From positions 124,001 to 188,000 of the forward strand of contig JAAWWF010000006.1 in assembly GCA_021404565.1 (NCBI GenBank): a stretch of 64,000 bases of DNA, written 5' to 3'. A program made the position numbers and the translations under genes. The DNA is from Roseivirga sp. (GTDB lineage Bacteria > Bacteroidota > Bacteroidia > Cytophagales > Cyclobacteriaceae). A model generated the notes under the pieces. That model did not search any database. It had not been told where the DNA came from and worked only from the letters and a program-made list of their open reading frames with translations. This document shows positions 1-9,523 of this stretch, piece after piece; the first letter of the stretch is position 1; every line of letters starts with the position of its first letter.

Positions 1-108
1 TTGACACCTCCGGAAAGAGGTTATTACTTTGAGTGTGTAGACGCATCAAAAGGTGAAGTCGTAGACTGGCAGTTGACCACCATTACCAACCCTAAATGCT
101 ACAGATAA
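1..108 (+). CDS. C-terminal end of an unidentified protein (partial)
   Basis: The first frame is open from the window edge to a TAA at 106-108, giving the last 35 residues of a protein whose start lies outside the window. The fragment contains two cysteines and ends in NPKCYR. It is too short to assign to a family. Its stop overlaps the ATG of the next gene (TAATG), which supports both the reading frame and co-transcription with the lipoprotein gene that follows. Confidence 0.6.
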   Translation: MTPPERGYYFECVDASKGEVVDWQLTTITNPKCYR

Positions 109-869
109 TGGAGAAGCTGAGAAAAGAATACTTGTGCTTTATATTCCTCGCACTCTTTGCCTGTACTGAAGATGGTAGTGATTTTAGTCCTGATGTTTCC
201 AATCCCGGAGGGACAGGTACAGCCGGTTCATTTGCTTCCTTTGTTGTGGTAGGTGATCACCTGTATGCTCTAAATGGCAGGCAGGTAAAAACATTCATGT
301 TGAGTGACAACGGAGAAATGACCCTTACCGATGAATTGAACCTGTATGCTACTCTTGAAACGGTTTTTCCTTATGGAGATATGTTGTTGGTCGGTAGTCA
401 GGAGGGAGTGTTTTTCCTCGACCGAACAAACCCTTCAGAGCTTACAAGGCTTTCCGTATATCGCCATATTACTTCCTGCGATCCCGTAGTGGCGAGTGGC
501 ACCATTGCCTACTCTACGCTCAGGTCTACACGCTGTCGTTTTGGCAATGTAGATCAGTTGGATGTTATAGATTTCAGTGATATTGAAAACCCCACGGTCC
601 TCAAATCTTACAATGCTGTAGAGCCGTTGGGCCTGGGCCTCAGAGGACAATTCCTCTTTCTATGTGAGAATGGTGGCCTGAGCATGTATGATACTGCTGA
701 ACCCACGAATCTGATAAAGCTCGATGAACTGATGTTTGAAGGAGCCATTGCCATCGATGTAATCCCCACCTCTCAGTTTCTGATAGTTACTACCAACAGG
801 GGGATTTACAATGTACAGTTCAGCGACACGGGAGATATGCGCGTCATTGGTCAGGTTACTGCAAATTAA
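108..869 (+). CDS. LVIVD-repeat-like lipoprotein
   Basis: A 253-residue protein that begins with a charged stretch, a hydrophobic core and a lipobox-like LALFAC about residue 18, so it is probably a lipoprotein. The body contains short beta-rich repeats of the LVIVD type, visible as segments such as FLDRTNPSEL, LDVIDFSDIENP and MYDTAEPTNL, which usually build a propeller-like surface domain of unknown role. An in-frame ATG lies four codons upstream (position 96), but the ATG at 108 overlaps the previous stop as TAATG and gives a better signal peptide, so I chose it. It is followed after one base by an outer-membrane protein gene, suggesting a small envelope operon. Function is unknown. Confidence 0.7.
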   Translation: MEKLRKEYLCFIFLALFACTEDGSDFSPDVSNPGGTGTAGSFASFVVVGDHLYALNGRQVKTFMLSDNGEMTLTDELNLYATLETVFPYGDMLLVGSQEGVFFLDRTNPSELTRLSVYRHITSCDPVVASGTIAYSTLRSTRCRFGNVDQLDVIDFSDIENPTVLKSYNAVEPLGLGLRGQFLFLCENGGLSMYDTAEPTNLIKLDELMFEGAIAIDVIPTSQFLIVTTNRGIYNVQFSDTGDMRVIGQVTAN

Positions 870-870
870 G

Positions 871-1548
871 ATGTTGAGATTATTTGTATTGGGCGTGTTG
901 GGCTTAGGTTTAACCTTCAGTAGCCTGGCTCAGAATGTATATCGTCTCGACTCGTCATACCATGCCGATCAGCCGGTTCCTGAACTGGCTGTGCATTGGG
1001 TAGCCACACAAAATCTTGGACACTTTTCTACTCATATGCTTTCTTTTGAGCATAGACTGGTGGACAGAATTAATCTAGAGCACTCTTTGGGAATTATCTA
1101 TGACCGAAATGTCATTGAGGATGATGACATTTATTTCGAACGAAAACGTGGGTTTAAGTCAGCTGTAAAGGTCAAATTCTATGACAAAAGCGACCGGTCC
1201 TTTCAGCCCTTTTACGGGGTCGAGGCGTTTTTTAATCATAGAATGTTCGAGCGGACCAGAACTTTCGAACTTGCCTGTGGTACGGATTGCAGCTATTTTG
1301 AGCGCAGAACTTACGATATAGAGAACAATACCCTGGGACTTAGGGTCAATGCCGGCCTGACAAGTCCGCTCAGCGATCGTCTATATATTGAGTTGGAGGG
1401 AGCTATGGGGATTCAGTATAGCAATCTCACCTCTACCGGTAAGCCGGATGATTTTCTGACTCAATACGGCCGTCTCTATGCTGAAGATGAAACGATCACC
1501 AATTATGCCATTAACATGAATATTAAATTAGCCTATCGGATAAAATAA
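871..1548 (+). CDS. Outer-membrane beta-barrel-like protein
   Basis: A 225-residue protein with a clear signal peptide (MLRLFVLGVLGLGLTFSSLA, cleavage near AQN). The mature part has alternating hydrophobic/polar stretches rich in Tyr, Phe, Asn and Arg, as in small Bacteroidota outer-membrane barrels, and ends in a strand-like NIKLAYRIK. A longer frame opens at 811, but the ATG at 871 directly after the upstream stop places the signal peptide at the start. Two Cys residues in FELACGTDCSYF could form a loop disulfide. No enzyme motif is seen. It is probably co-expressed with the preceding lipoprotein. Confidence 0.65.
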   Translation: MLRLFVLGVLGLGLTFSSLAQNVYRLDSSYHADQPVPELAVHWVATQNLGHFSTHMLSFEHRLVDRINLEHSLGIIYDRNVIEDDDIYFERKRGFKSAVKVKFYDKSDRSFQPFYGVEAFFNHRMFERTRTFELACGTDCSYFERRTYDIENNTLGLRVNAGLTSPLSDRLYIELEGAMGIQYSNLTSTGKPDDFLTQYGRLYAEDETITNYAINMNIKLAYRIK

Positions 1549-1583
1549 TTTGTAAAAAGGCATCCGCATCTCAACTTTTCGCG

Positions 1584-1591
1584 TTTCTTTG
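1584..1591 (+). promoter_or_regulatory. Possible -7 element for the metH riboswitch transcript
   Basis: TTTCTTTG matches the Bacteroidota -7 consensus TAnnTTTG at all but one fixed position and ends six bases before the first paired base of the riboswitch, so a transcript starting there would begin at the aptamer. No good -33 TTG is seen at the expected spacing. Tentative. Confidence 0.35.
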
Positions 1592-1596
1592 CATTA

Positions 1597-1730
1597 CTTA
1601 TCAAGAAAGACTGAGGGACTAGGCCCGATGATGTCTTAGCAACCTGGGTAATACCTGGTGCTAATTCCTTGCTCCGAGCTATCGGAGAGAAGATGAGCTG
1701 AAAAGACTCCCTTAGTATTTCTTAGATAAG
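1597..1730 (+). promoter_or_regulatory. SAM-I (S-box) riboswitch with expression platform
   Basis: The conserved S-box core is readable: GAGGGACTAGGCCCGATGA at 1613-1631, AGCAACC at 1638-1644, GGTGCTAATTCC at 1657-1668, and GATGAG at 1692-1697 closing helix P1 with CTTATC at 1597-1602. P4 is the perfect hairpin CTCCGA/TCGGAG at 1672-1687. Downstream, 1708-1730 is complementary to 1597-1618 over 21 pairs with one mismatch and one bulge, so it can form an anti-aptamer helix. No T-tract terminator follows, which points to translational control of the metH gene starting at 1750. Family knowledge: S-boxes repress methionine and SAM synthesis genes when SAM is abundant. Confidence 0.93.
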
Positions 1731-1749
1731 CCACAGTTAAGACAGAAAT

Positions 1750-2772
1750 ATGGCTTACGATATACAAGAAATACTCAAAGAGCGCATTTTGGTGCTGGAT
1801 GGTGCCATGGGTACTATGATCCAGCGCCATAGCCTGGAAGAGGAAGACTTTCGCGGAGAAAGATTCAAAGATCATAATTCACCCCTTAAAGGAAATAATG
1901 ATCTGCTTTCCATTACCCGTCCCGATATCATCAAAGAAATTCACGGACTCTATTACGAAGCCGGGGCAGATATTGCTGAGACTAACACCTTCAGCGGCAC
2001 CACCATAGCCCAGGCCGACTATGGTTTGGAAAGTGCAGTATATGATATTAACTATCTATCCGCCAAAATTGCGCGTGAGGTAGCTGATGAATTTACGGCC
2101 AGAGAGCCTCATAAACCGCGTTTTGTGGCAGGTTCTATGGGACCAACCAACCGCACCGCATCTCTTTCTCCCGATGTAAATGATCCGGGATTCAGAGCAG
2201 TAACCTTTGATGCCTTGGTGACCGCCTATAAGGAGCAGGCAGGAGCCTTGCTGGATGGAGGAGCAGATGTATTGCTGGTAGAAACTGTGTTTGATACACT
2301 CAATGCCAAGGCTGCCGTCTTCGCCATTGAAGAGATTTTCGAAGAAAGAGGGAGACAATGGCCTGTAATGGTCTCGGGTACCATTACCGATGCCAGCGGT
2401 CGTACGCTTTCCGGACAAACCACGGAAGCTTTTCTGGTATCTCTATCCCATGTTCCCTTGCTCAGCATAGGGCTCAATTGCGCGCTGGGGGCCGAACAGC
2501 TGAGGCCTTATCTGGATACACTGGCCAGAAAAGCTCCGTTTCACGTTAGTGCACACCCAAATGCAGGCTTACCTAATGAGTTTGGGGAGTATGACCAGAC
2601 ACCTGAAGAAATGGCTGAGCTAATCGATGGATTCCTGTCTGACAACTACCTGAATATTGTAGGAGGTTGTTGTGGTACTACGCCTGAACATATCAAGGAG
2701 ATAGCCAATGCCGCAGCGAAGCATAAACCAAGGCCTGTAGGAGGAGCTTTGGTCACAGCCGATGGGTTGTAG
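1750..2772 (+). CDS. metH (N-terminal part): Methionine synthase, homocysteine-binding half
   Basis: This 340-residue protein corresponds to the homocysteine S-methyltransferase barrel that forms the N-terminal domain of cobalamin-dependent methionine synthase. The start has the typical [12 protein letters not shown] segment. The three zinc/thiol ligands are present: C244 in GLNCALG and C307-C308 in [10 protein letters not shown]. It ends where the interdomain linker of full-length MetH would begin, and the remaining domains are encoded by the gene at 3247. Two-gene MetH is known in Bacteroidota. The gene follows a SAM-I riboswitch; the first base of the ATG lies in a possible sequestering helix. 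It transfers the cobalamin-bound methyl group to homocysteine, in the cytoplasm, acting with the second polypeptide. Confidence 0.93.
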   Translation: MAYDIQEILKERILVLDGAMGTMIQRHSLEEEDFRGERFKDHNSPLKGNNDLLSITRPDIIKEIHGLYYEAGADIAETNTFSGTTIAQADYGLESAVYDINYLSAKIAREVADEFTAREPHKPRFVAGSMGPTNRTASLSPDVNDPGFRAVTFDALVTAYKEQAGALLDGGADVLLVETVFDTLNAKAAVFAIEEIFEERGRQWPVMVSGTITDASGRTLSGQTTEAFLVSLSHVPLLSIGLNCALGAEQLRPYLDTLARKAPFHVSAHPNAGLPNEFGEYDQTPEEMAELIDGFLSDNYLNIVGGCCGTTPEHIKEIANAAAKHKPRPVGGALVTADGL

Positions 2773-2780
2773 CAATTAGA

Positions 2781-2807
2781 CGATAGTCTACGGTCTATAG
2801 TCGATAG
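2781..2807. repeat. Left arm of inverted repeat flanking the four-helix-bundle gene
   Basis: A 27-base segment starting CGATAGTCTACGG, built on a GACTATxGAC theme. Its reverse complement matches 3210-3236 at 21 of 27 positions. It lies eight bases after the metH N-terminal stop codon. Confidence 0.7.
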
Positions 2808-2826
2808 CGTAATCAATTTAATCAAC

Positions 2827-3180
2827 ATGGCATTCAAATTCGAAAATCTAAAAGTATGGCAAAGGGCTGTTGAGCTTTCTGGAGAAGTTGATGAATTGAC
2901 TAAAACTTTTCCGAAAGAAGAAACATATGTACTTACCTCCCAAATTAAGAGAGCGGCAGATTCAATTGCCTTGAATATTGCCGAAGGTAGTACAGGTCAG
3001 ACGGATAAAGAGTTTAACCGATTTCTGGGTATAGCATTGCGCTCCGGGATCGAAATAGTCACCTGTCTCTACATTGGCAGGAGAAGAAAAATTATTAATC
3101 AAGGGGATTTTGATCGATTCTATGTTGAATTGACTGAAATAACAAAAATGATACAAGCATTAAGGAATAGCTTAAAATAG
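2827..3180 (+). CDS. Four-helix-bundle protein (S23/bAvd family)
   Basis: A 117-residue protein of the family first noticed as proteins encoded in 23S rRNA intervening sequences, related in fold to the accessory protein of diversity-generating retroelements. Family hallmarks seen are the FENLKVWQRAVEL start, SLxxQI-like TSQIKRAADSIALNIAEGS, and FNRFLGIALRSGIE. Its role is unknown, though the fold binds nucleic acid in the Avd case. It sits between the two metH genes, in the same direction, flanked by an imperfect 27-base inverted repeat. The repeats and position suggest an inserted cassette. No reverse transcriptase or transposase is nearby. Confidence 0.88.
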   Translation: MAFKFENLKVWQRAVELSGEVDELTKTFPKEETYVLTSQIKRAADSIALNIAEGSTGQTDKEFNRFLGIALRSGIEIVTCLYIGRRRKIINQGDFDRFYVELTEITKMIQALRNSLK

Positions 3181-3209
3181 GACAATTGAGGTGGTTGATA
3201 GCTTTGCAG

Positions 3210-3236
3210 CTATGGACCATTGACTATGGACTATCG
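3210..3236. repeat. Right arm of inverted repeat flanking the four-helix-bundle gene
   Basis: A 27-base segment starting CTATGGACCATTG and ending GGACTATCG, matching the reverse complement of 2781-2807 at 21 of 27 positions. It ends ten bases before the ATG of the metH C-terminal gene, so it lies in that gene's translation initiation region and creates a spurious in-frame TTG at 3220. Confidence 0.7.
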
Positions 3237-3246
3237 ACTTAATAAT

Positions 3247-5940
3247 ATGAGCAATACTCAAAAACCAACCCTAAAACTATCAGGCCTTGAGCCATTGATT
3301 GTAACACCTCAGACAAACTTTGTGAATGTTGGGGAGCGTACCAATGTGACCGGGTCGAGAAAATTTGCCAGGCTGATCTTAGAAGATAAGTATGATGAAG
3401 CCTTGTCTGTAGCTCGGAACCAGGTAGAAGGCGGAGCCCAGATCCTGGATGTGAATATGGATGAGGGAATGCTCGATGGTAAAGAGGCTATGGTACGTTT
3501 TCTTAATCTGGTTGCTGCTGAGCCCGACATTGCCAGAATTCCGATCATGGTCGACTCTTCCAAATGGGAGATCATCGAGGCGGGACTGAAGTGCATTCAG
3601 GGCAAGGGAGTAGTCAACTCTATTTCCCTTAAAGAAGGAGAGGAGAACTTCATTGCTCAAGCTAAAAAGGTAAAGCGATACGGTGCTGCCGTGATTGTCA
3701 TGGCCTTTGATGAGCAGGGGCAGGCTGATAGCTATGAGAGACGGATTGAAATTTGCGAGCGCTCCTACCGGGTGCTGGTGGAAAAGGTCAACTTCCCGAA
3801 AGAAGATATCATTTTTGATCCCAATATATTCCCTGTAGCCACGGGTATAGAAGAGCATAACAACAATGCCCTCGACTTTTTCAGAGCTACGGGCTGGATC
3901 AGAAAAAACCTTCCCGGAGCTCATGTTAGCGGAGGTGTCTCCAATGTTTCTTTCTCTTTCAGAGGTAACAATCCGGTGAGAGAAGCTATGCACTCAGCCT
4001 TCCTTTATCACGCCATCAAAGAGGGCATGGATATGGGGATCGTAAACCCAACCATGCTGGAAGTCTACGATGATATACCAAAAGATCTGCTGGAACGGGT
4101 GGAAGATGTTTTGCTTAACCGCAGACCGGATGCTACCGAGCGCCTTTTGGAGTTTGCTGAAACGGTAAAGGGAGATGGTAAGAAAAAGGTAAAGGATGAC
4201 TCCTGGCGCAAAGAGTCTGTTGAGAAAAGGCTTGAACATGCCCTGGTAAAAGGCATTGTTGACTTTATTGATGAAGACACCGAAGAAGCCAGACAGCAAC
4301 ATGAAAAACCACTTCATGTAATTGAAGGTCCACTGATGGATGGTATGAACGTGGTGGGTGACCTTTTTGGCAGTGGTAAAATGTTTTTACCCCAGGTAGT
4401 GAAAAGTGCCCGGGTAATGAAAAAGGCAGTGGCTTATTTACTGCCTTACCTGGAGGAGGAGAAGGCCGCCAATGAAGATAGCTCAGCCGCTTCTAAAATA
4501 CTTCTGGCTACCGTAAAGGGAGATGTACATGATATAGGAAAGAACATAGTCGGAGTCGTGCTGGCTTGCAACAACTTCGATATAGTAGATATGGGAGTGA
4601 TGGTGCCAGCAGATAAAATTCTGGACAAGGCCATCGAAGAGAAAGCAGATGTAATAGGCCTAAGTGGCTTGATTACCCCTTCGCTGGATGAGATGGTTTC
4701 CGTTGCTAAAGAGATGGAGCGCAGAAAGATGACTGTGCCTCTGTTAATTGGAGGAGCCACTACCTCACGCATTCATACAGCGGTCAAAATTGACCCGGTT
4801 TATTCGGGCTCAGTCATTCATGTACTTGATGCCTCCAAAAGCGTACCCGTAGCCGGTGAGCTCATTAGCAAAGAGACTTACAATGGCATCTACGAGCGGA
4901 CCAAAGGAGAGTATGCCAAACTGCGTCACGATCATGCCAACCGCAAACAGGTTAAGAACTATATCCCGTATCAGCAGGCGCTTGCTAATAAGCAAAAGGT
5001 CGCCTGGGCTGATAAGTCAATGGCAAAACCCCTTGCACTGGGAAACAAAGTGTTTAACAGCTATGATATTGCAGAGATCAGAGATTTCATTGACTGGACT
5101 CCATTCTTTAATACCTGGATGCTCAAGGGGAAATACCCGGCCATTTTTGATAATGAGGTAGTCGGGGAAGAAGCCAAAAAACTCTATGACGATGCTCAGA
5201 AGGTACTTGATAGTATTATAGCTAAAGACCTGATCTATGCCAATGCAGTTGTAGGGCTCTACCCGGCCAATGCCGTTGATGATAGCATAGAAATCTACAC
5301 CAATGATTCGCGTACCGAGGTGGCTACTACCTTCAACTTCTTAAGACAGCAAGGCAAAAAAGGCAACGGCCTGCCTAACCTGTCGCTCGCTGACTTTGTC
5401 GCTCCAAAGGAGTCTGGAAAACAGGACTATATGGGAGGGTTTGCGGTAACGGCCGGAGTCGGTATTGAGCCATTGGTAGCAGCCTACGAAGCAGACCATG
5501 ATGACTATAATGCCATAATGATCAAGGCAGTGGCAGACAGGCTGGCAGAGGCATTTGCTGAACTGATGCATCAGAAAATTCGCAGAGAGCTTTGGGGCTA
5601 TGCTTCGGAAGAGGTTCTGGATAATGAGGCGATGATCAAAGAACAATACCAGGGGATTCGGCCTGCTCCAGGGTATCCGGCTTGTCCCGACCATACAGAA
5701 AAACCAGTATTATTTGATCTGCTGGAAGTGGAGAAAAACACAGGAATCAGTCTCACAGAATCGAATGCCATGTATCCGGCAGCTTCGGTGAGCGGGTTCT
5801 ACTTTATGCATTCTGAAGCCAGGTATTTTGGCCTGGGAAAAATCGAAAAAGACCAGGTAACAGACTATGCTAAAAGAAAAGGTATGAGCCTGGAAGAAGC
5901 CGAAAAGTGGTTGGCTCCGAACCTTTCCTACGACACTTGA
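3247..5940 (+). CDS. metH (C-terminal part): Methionine synthase, folate/cobalamin/activation half
   Basis: This 897-residue protein carries the rest of cobalamin-dependent methionine synthase. In order: methyltetrahydrofolate-binding barrel (about 15-290, with [13 protein letters not shown] and [14 protein letters not shown] [11 protein letters not shown]), helical cap (about 335-415), the cobalamin Rossmann domain with D426, H428 and G431 of the DxHxxG motif (H428 is the lower axial cobalt ligand), and the SAM-dependent reactivation domain at the C-terminus ([12 protein letters not shown], then [16 protein letters not shown]). The frame is open from a TTG at 3220 inside the flanking repeat, but ATG 3247 fits the usual start just before LSGLEPL. 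It is in an operon with metF, and works with the protein from 1750. Confidence 0.95.
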   Translation: MSNTQKPTLKLSGLEPLIVTPQTNFVNVGERTNVTGSRKFARLILEDKYDEALSVARNQVEGGAQILDVNMDEGMLDGKEAMVRFLNLVAAEPDIARIPIMVDSSKWEIIEAGLKCIQGKGVVNSISLKEGEENFIAQAKKVKRYGAAVIVMAFDEQGQADSYERRIEICERSYRVLVEKVNFPKEDIIFDPNIFPVATGIEEHNNNALDFFRATGWIRKNLPGAHVSGGVSNVSFSFRGNNPVREAMHSAFLYHAIKEGMDMGIVNPTMLEVYDDIPKDLLERVEDVLLNRRPDATERLLEFAETVKGDGKKKVKDDSWRKESVEKRLEHALVKGIVDFIDEDTEEARQQHEKPLHVIEGPLMDGMNVVGDLFGSGKMFLPQVVKSARVMKKAVAYLLPYLEEEKAANEDSSAASKILLATVKGDVHDIGKNIVGVVLACNNFDIVDMGVMVPADKILDKAIEEKADVIGLSGLITPSLDEMVSVAKEMERRKMTVPLLIGGATTSRIHTAVKIDPVYSGSVIHVLDASKSVPVAGELISKETYNGIYERTKGEYAKLRHDHANRKQVKNYIPYQQALANKQKVAWADKSMAKPLALGNKVFNSYDIAEIRDFIDWTPFFNTWMLKGKYPAIFDNEVVGEEAKKLYDDAQKVLDSIIAKDLIYANAVVGLYPANAVDDSIEIYTNDSRTEVATTFNFLRQQGKKGNGLPNLSLADFVAPKESGKQDYMGGFAVTAGVGIEPLVAAYEADHDDYNAIMIKAVADRLAEAFAELMHQKIRRELWGYASEEVLDNEAMIKEQYQGIRPAPGYPACPDHTEKPVLFDLLEVEKNTGISLTESNAMYPAASVSGFYFMHSEARYFGLGKIEKDQVTDYAKRKGMSLEEAEKWLAPNLSYDT

Positions 5941-5983
5941 GCCCTTCAACACATAAATACCTCAACACTTAAACACTTGAACA

Positions 5984-6937
5984 ATGAAAATAATTGACCA
6001 TATAAATAAGGCAAAGGGCCAGACACTATTCAGCTTTGAAATTCTACCCCCGGTTAAAGGGGAGAGTGTCCAGAGTATTTTTAATGCTATAGACCCGCTC
6101 ATGGAGTTTAAGCCACCTTTTATTGATGTTACCTACCACAGGGAGGAGTACGTTTATAAAAAGAGGGAAAACGGGCTGTTGGAAAAGGTGTCTACCCGTA
6201 AGCGTCCGGGAACTGTAGGCATTTGTGCTGCCATTATCAATAAATATAGCGTGGATGCGGTACCACATATTATCTGTGGTGGCTTTAGCAAAGAGGAGAC
6301 GGAGAACGCCCTGATCGATCTGGATTTTCTTGGTATTGACAATGTGTTGGTTTTGCGCGGTGATGCCATAAAGACCGAAGGCCGATTTGAGCCTGATCCC
6401 AATGGCCATTCATATGCCAGTGAATTGCTACAGCAGGTGTTGGATCTGAACAATGGAGAATACCTGCACGAAGAGGTGGTACGAAATAAAACCAACTTTT
6501 GTATCGGTGTAGCGGGTTATCCTGAAAAACACTTCGAAGCTCCAAGCCTGAATACCGATTTGAGGTATTTGAAAAAGAAGGTGGATATGGGAGCAGAGTA
6601 TATTGTGACTCAGATGTTTTTCGATAACAAAAAGTACTTTGAGTTTGTAGATAAATGTCGTGAAGCTGGTATCAATGTGCCTATTATTCCGGGGTTGAAA
6701 CCTATCACTACTAAGAAGCAAATGACCTTCTTACCGAGCATATTCCATGTCGATCTGCCCGATGATCTGGTAGATGAGCTCGAGAAATGCAATGATAATG
6801 CTGCCGTACGTGAAGTAGGGATAGAATGGGCCATTCAGCAATCCAAAGAGCTGAAAGAAGCCGGAGTACCCTGCCTGCATTATTACACCATGAGTCGCTC
6901 AAAGGTAACCAGAAGAATTGCAGAGGGGCTGTTTTAA
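5984..6937 (+). CDS. metF: 5,10-methylenetetrahydrofolate reductase
   Basis: A 317-residue FAD enzyme reducing methylenetetrahydrofolate to 5-methyltetrahydrofolate, the methyl donor for MetH. The barrel motifs are visible: FEILPPVKGESVQ near the N-terminus, PFIDVTYHREEY, the VLRGDAI segment that contacts flavin, and FCIGVAGYPEKH followed by VDMGAEYIVTQMFFDN. Length is normal for a bacterial MetF. It follows the metH C-terminal gene after 43 bases that contain almost no G and show repeated AACACTT-like units. Position and function imply co-expression under the upstream SAM riboswitch. Confidence 0.95.
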   Translation: MKIIDHINKAKGQTLFSFEILPPVKGESVQSIFNAIDPLMEFKPPFIDVTYHREEYVYKKRENGLLEKVSTRKRPGTVGICAAIINKYSVDAVPHIICGGFSKEETENALIDLDFLGIDNVLVLRGDAIKTEGRFEPDPNGHSYASELLQQVLDLNNGEYLHEEVVRNKTNFCIGVAGYPEKHFEAPSLNTDLRYLKKKVDMGAEYIVTQMFFDNKKYFEFVDKCREAGINVPIIPGLKPITTKKQMTFLPSIFHVDLPDDLVDELEKCNDNAAVREVGIEWAIQQSKELKEAGVPCLHYYTMSRSKVTRRIAEGLF

Positions 6938-6987
6938 GAAGAGTGAAAAGACTTCTGTGAAATAGGGAGTGATGGGCAGCAAAGCGT

Positions 6988-7938
6988 TTACCCCTTGGGT
7001 GCCCAGTGCGGAGCAATATCTGCGTCATTATTATCAGTGATTTGCTTTAAGCCGGTACCATCAGCGTTTACAATGAACAACTCAATGTCTCCATCAATGA
7101 GTGCATTAAATACAATCTGTTTTCCATCAGGTGACCAGCTGGTTTTGTATCCCCAACTAGCGCTGTTTTGCCAGTTGTCATATACAAATGTATCTGAAGC
7201 AAGATCAGGGGTCAGATCAGTGCGATTTTTCCCATCCTCGTCCATGGTATAGAGATGAAGCCTCCCGGTTTTATTAGAGAGAAAGGCTAGTTTTTGCTCT
7301 TTGGGAGAACAAGATGGAGCAAAATCATGTGCGGGGTGATTGCTAATGTTGATGATCGTACTGCCGTTCCGGTCGGCAATGTATATATCATTGTTCGTTC
7401 CTGTCTGATGGTTGAAGACGATTTTCTGGTCATCGGCTGTCCATGATGGAGTTCTTCCTGGAGCCTTGCTTTTATTGAGCTTGGTGATCTTTCCGGTGGT
7501 CTGATTACGTATAAAAATTTCCCCTTTATCGGTTCCCCAATTGTATTCCTGATAGGTGATCCACTTTCCATCATGCGACCATGAGGCATTGTATTCGTAG
7601 TTAGGCCTGTTGGTGAACCTGCGGATATTGGTGATTTTTCCCTCCTTATAGTCAGCTATGGCCAGCTTCCAGCCACTGAAACGATAAGTGTTGAATACGA
7701 TTTGCTTGTTATCCGGAGATACGGCTGGATTGCCCTCGCCCCTTCTGCGAACTGAGCCTTTCATAATGAGTTGGGTGGTACCTTTGGCTACATCGTACAT
7801 CATGAGATCAGGGGTTTCACCGGTATTCAGTTGGCCGGCACCACGTGAAAACAGAATATGAGACTGAGCCTGCATAGAGATTGAGTTCAGGAGAAATGCC
7901 GCCAATATTGTCAGCAAAGCGAGGTGTCTGTATATCAT
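6988..7938 (-). CDS. Secreted TolB-like beta-propeller protein
   Basis: A 316-residue exported protein with signal peptide MIYRHLALLTILAAFLLNS ending near MQAQ. The rest is a series of PD40/WD40-like blades with the motif SPDGKQIVFN or variants (SPDNKQIVFNTYRF, SHDGKWITYQEYNW, TADDQKIVFNHQTG, SPDGKQIVFNALID) followed by D-I-E-L/D-I-Y-I segments. This resembles the C-terminal propeller of TolB but lacks the TolB N-terminal domain, so it is not TolB itself. Such stand-alone propellers in Bacteroidota are periplasmic or surface proteins of unknown partner. It converges with metF with a 50-base gap. Confidence 0.8.
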   Translation of the reverse strand: MIYRHLALLTILAAFLLNSISMQAQSHILFSRGAGQLNTGETPDLMMYDVAKGTTQLIMKGSVRRRGEGNPAVSPDNKQIVFNTYRFSGWKLAIADYKEGKITNIRRFTNRPNYEYNASWSHDGKWITYQEYNWGTDKGEIFIRNQTTGKITKLNKSKAPGRTPSWTADDQKIVFNHQTGTNNDIYIADRNGSTIINISNHPAHDFAPSCSPKEQKLAFLSNKTGRLHLYTMDEDGKNRTDLTPDLASDTFVYDNWQNSASWGYKTSWSPDGKQIVFNALIDGDIELFIVNADGTGLKQITDNNDADIAPHWAPKG

Positions 7939-8107
7939 ACAGGCAAGCTAATAAGCAATGGAGAAGCTTCTTTTTGGCCTGGGGCGAATTACCAGATTCG
8001 TGATGAATGAAGCCTCAAGATGTCCACAGTGTCCTGTTGCATTCAGACAGATGCAGTTCCCGGGGTGAATAATCCTGCTCAAAAAGCTACCACGACTAAA
8101 TTAGATG

Positions 8108-8115
8108 TACCTTTG
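8108..8115 (+). promoter_or_regulatory. Candidate -7 element upstream of rhlE
   Basis: TACCTTTG is an exact match to the Bacteroidota -7 element TAnnTTTG, 54 bases before the rhlE ATG. No convincing -33 TTG is seen 19-21 bases upstream, so this is a candidate only. The surrounding gap 7939-8169 shows nothing else recognisable. Confidence 0.45.
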
Positions 8116-8169
8116 TGGCTCATAAGGAAATGGTACTTCGTATAAGTTGTCATTTCATAAACAATTTAT

Positions 8170-9498
8170 ATGTCGTTTAAGTCTCTAGGGTTGTCCGACT
8201 CCCTGTTGCATGCTATCAACAAAAAAGGATATGATAAGCCATCCCCAATACAGGAAAAAGCAATTCCCTTTATTTTAGATAGAAAAGATGTTTTAGCATC
8301 AGCTCAGACAGGAACGGGCAAAACAGCCGGATTTGTATTACCCATACTTCAGATTCTTTCGGAGACCAGACAGCCCAAAAGGCGTCCGATCAGATCATTG
8401 ATTCTCACTCCCACACGAGAACTGGCCGCACAGATTTATGCTAATGTTAAAGAATACAGCGAGTTTCTACCCATTAACTCTATGGTCATTTTCGGAGGTG
8501 TCAACCAAAACCCTCAGATCAGAGAATTAAGGAATGGGGTGGATGTTCTGGTTGCCACACCAGGTAGGCTACTCGATTTACATGGTCAGGGCAAGTTGTT
8601 CCTGAACCAGGTAGAAGTGTTGGTTTTGGATGAAGCCGACCGTATGCTTGACATGGGTTTTCTCAGAGATATCAAAAGAATATTACCGCTACTTCCCCCA
8701 AAAAGGCAGAATCTCCTTTTCTCAGCCACCTTTTCAAAGGAGATCAAAATGTTGGCTGGTACCTTTATGTTCGAACCTGAACTGGTAGAGGCTACACCAG
8801 AGAATACAGCTGTGGAAAAGATTATCCAGAAAGTATACAGAGTGGACAAGGGACGTAAACCCGCCCTGGTAATCAAACTGGTTAAGGAAGGAGATTGGAG
8901 GCAGGTGCTGATTTTTACCCGTACCAAACACGGTGCTAACCGTCTGAGCCAAAAACTGGAGAAAAGCGGGATTACCTCAGCTGCCATTCACAGTAACAAA
9001 AGCCAGGGAGCCAGAACCAAGGCACTGGCGGGCTTTAAAAAGGGAGAGATTCGTGTATTGGTGGCTACTGATATTGCAGCTCGTGGGCTGGATATACCAC
9101 TGTTGCCTCATGTAATCAACTTTGAATTGCCGAATGTGCCCGAAGATTATGTGCACAGAATTGGACGTACGGGTAGGGCAGGTGCCAGCGGTGAAGCAAT
9201 TTCACTGGTGGGTGCTGACGAGGCTGATCTTGTAAGAGGAATTGAAAAACTGTTGAAGGAGAAGCTTCCGAGTGAAGAGATAGAGGGCTTTGAACCTAAG
9301 GATGAGCCCCAGCCTGCAAAAGAAGCGCCCCGAAGAAATCAGAATAACAGAAATAGATCAGGTTCAAGGCCAAAGTCCGGAAACAGTGGAGGTGGAAATC
9401 AACGAAGCGGTGGTGGTTCCAAAGGTGGTGGTAACCCAGGTAACAAACCCGGTTCCGGTGGGGGCAATCGAAAGTTTAAACCCAGGAGGAGGAGATAA
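8170..9498 (+). CDS. rhlE: DEAD-box ATP-dependent RNA helicase, RhlE type
   Basis: A 442-residue cytoplasmic RNA helicase. Motifs in order: Q motif near [14 protein letters not shown], Walker A AQTGTGKT (45-52), [20 protein letters not shown] box at 154-157, SAT in [30 protein letters not shown] and [10 protein letters not shown]. After about residue 375 the protein changes to a low-complexity basic tail rich in Gly, Asn, Arg and Pro, as in Bacteroidota RhlE paralogs, probably for RNA binding. It is monocistronic: the gene converges with an outer-membrane protein gene 25 bases downstream. Likely role is ribosome assembly or cold-related RNA remodelling, by family. Confidence 0.93.
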   Translation: MSFKSLGLSDSLLHAINKKGYDKPSPIQEKAIPFILDRKDVLASAQTGTGKTAGFVLPILQILSETRQPKRRPIRSLILTPTRELAAQIYANVKEYSEFLPINSMVIFGGVNQNPQIRELRNGVDVLVATPGRLLDLHGQGKLFLNQVEVLVLDEADRMLDMGFLRDIKRILPLLPPKRQNLLFSATFSKEIKMLAGTFMFEPELVEATPENTAVEKIIQKVYRVDKGRKPALVIKLVKEGDWRQVLIFTRTKHGANRLSQKLEKSGITSAAIHSNKSQGARTKALAGFKKGEIRVLVATDIAARGLDIPLLPHVINFELPNVPEDYVHRIGRTGRAGASGEAISLVGADEADLVRGIEKLLKEKLPSEEIEGFEPKDEPQPAKEAPRRNQNNRNRSGSRPKSGNSGGGNQRSGGGSKGGGNPGNKPGSGGGNRKFKPRRRR

Positions 9499-9523
9499 TT
9501 TTCTTATCTGGCTTCTTTTTAGC

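Noticed and set aside
3220-3246. TTG start giving a longer metH C-terminal protein
   Set aside because: The extra nine codons are read through the flanking inverted repeat; ATG 3247 matches the family start.
3379-3993. 204-codon frame antisense to metH C-terminal gene
   Set aside because: It is the opposite strand of strongly conserved MetH domains; residue content is not protein-like.
9499-9523. Terminator between rhlE and the barrel gene
   Set aside because: GGCT/AGCC is only four base pairs and the flanks lack a consistent T-tract; too weak to call.
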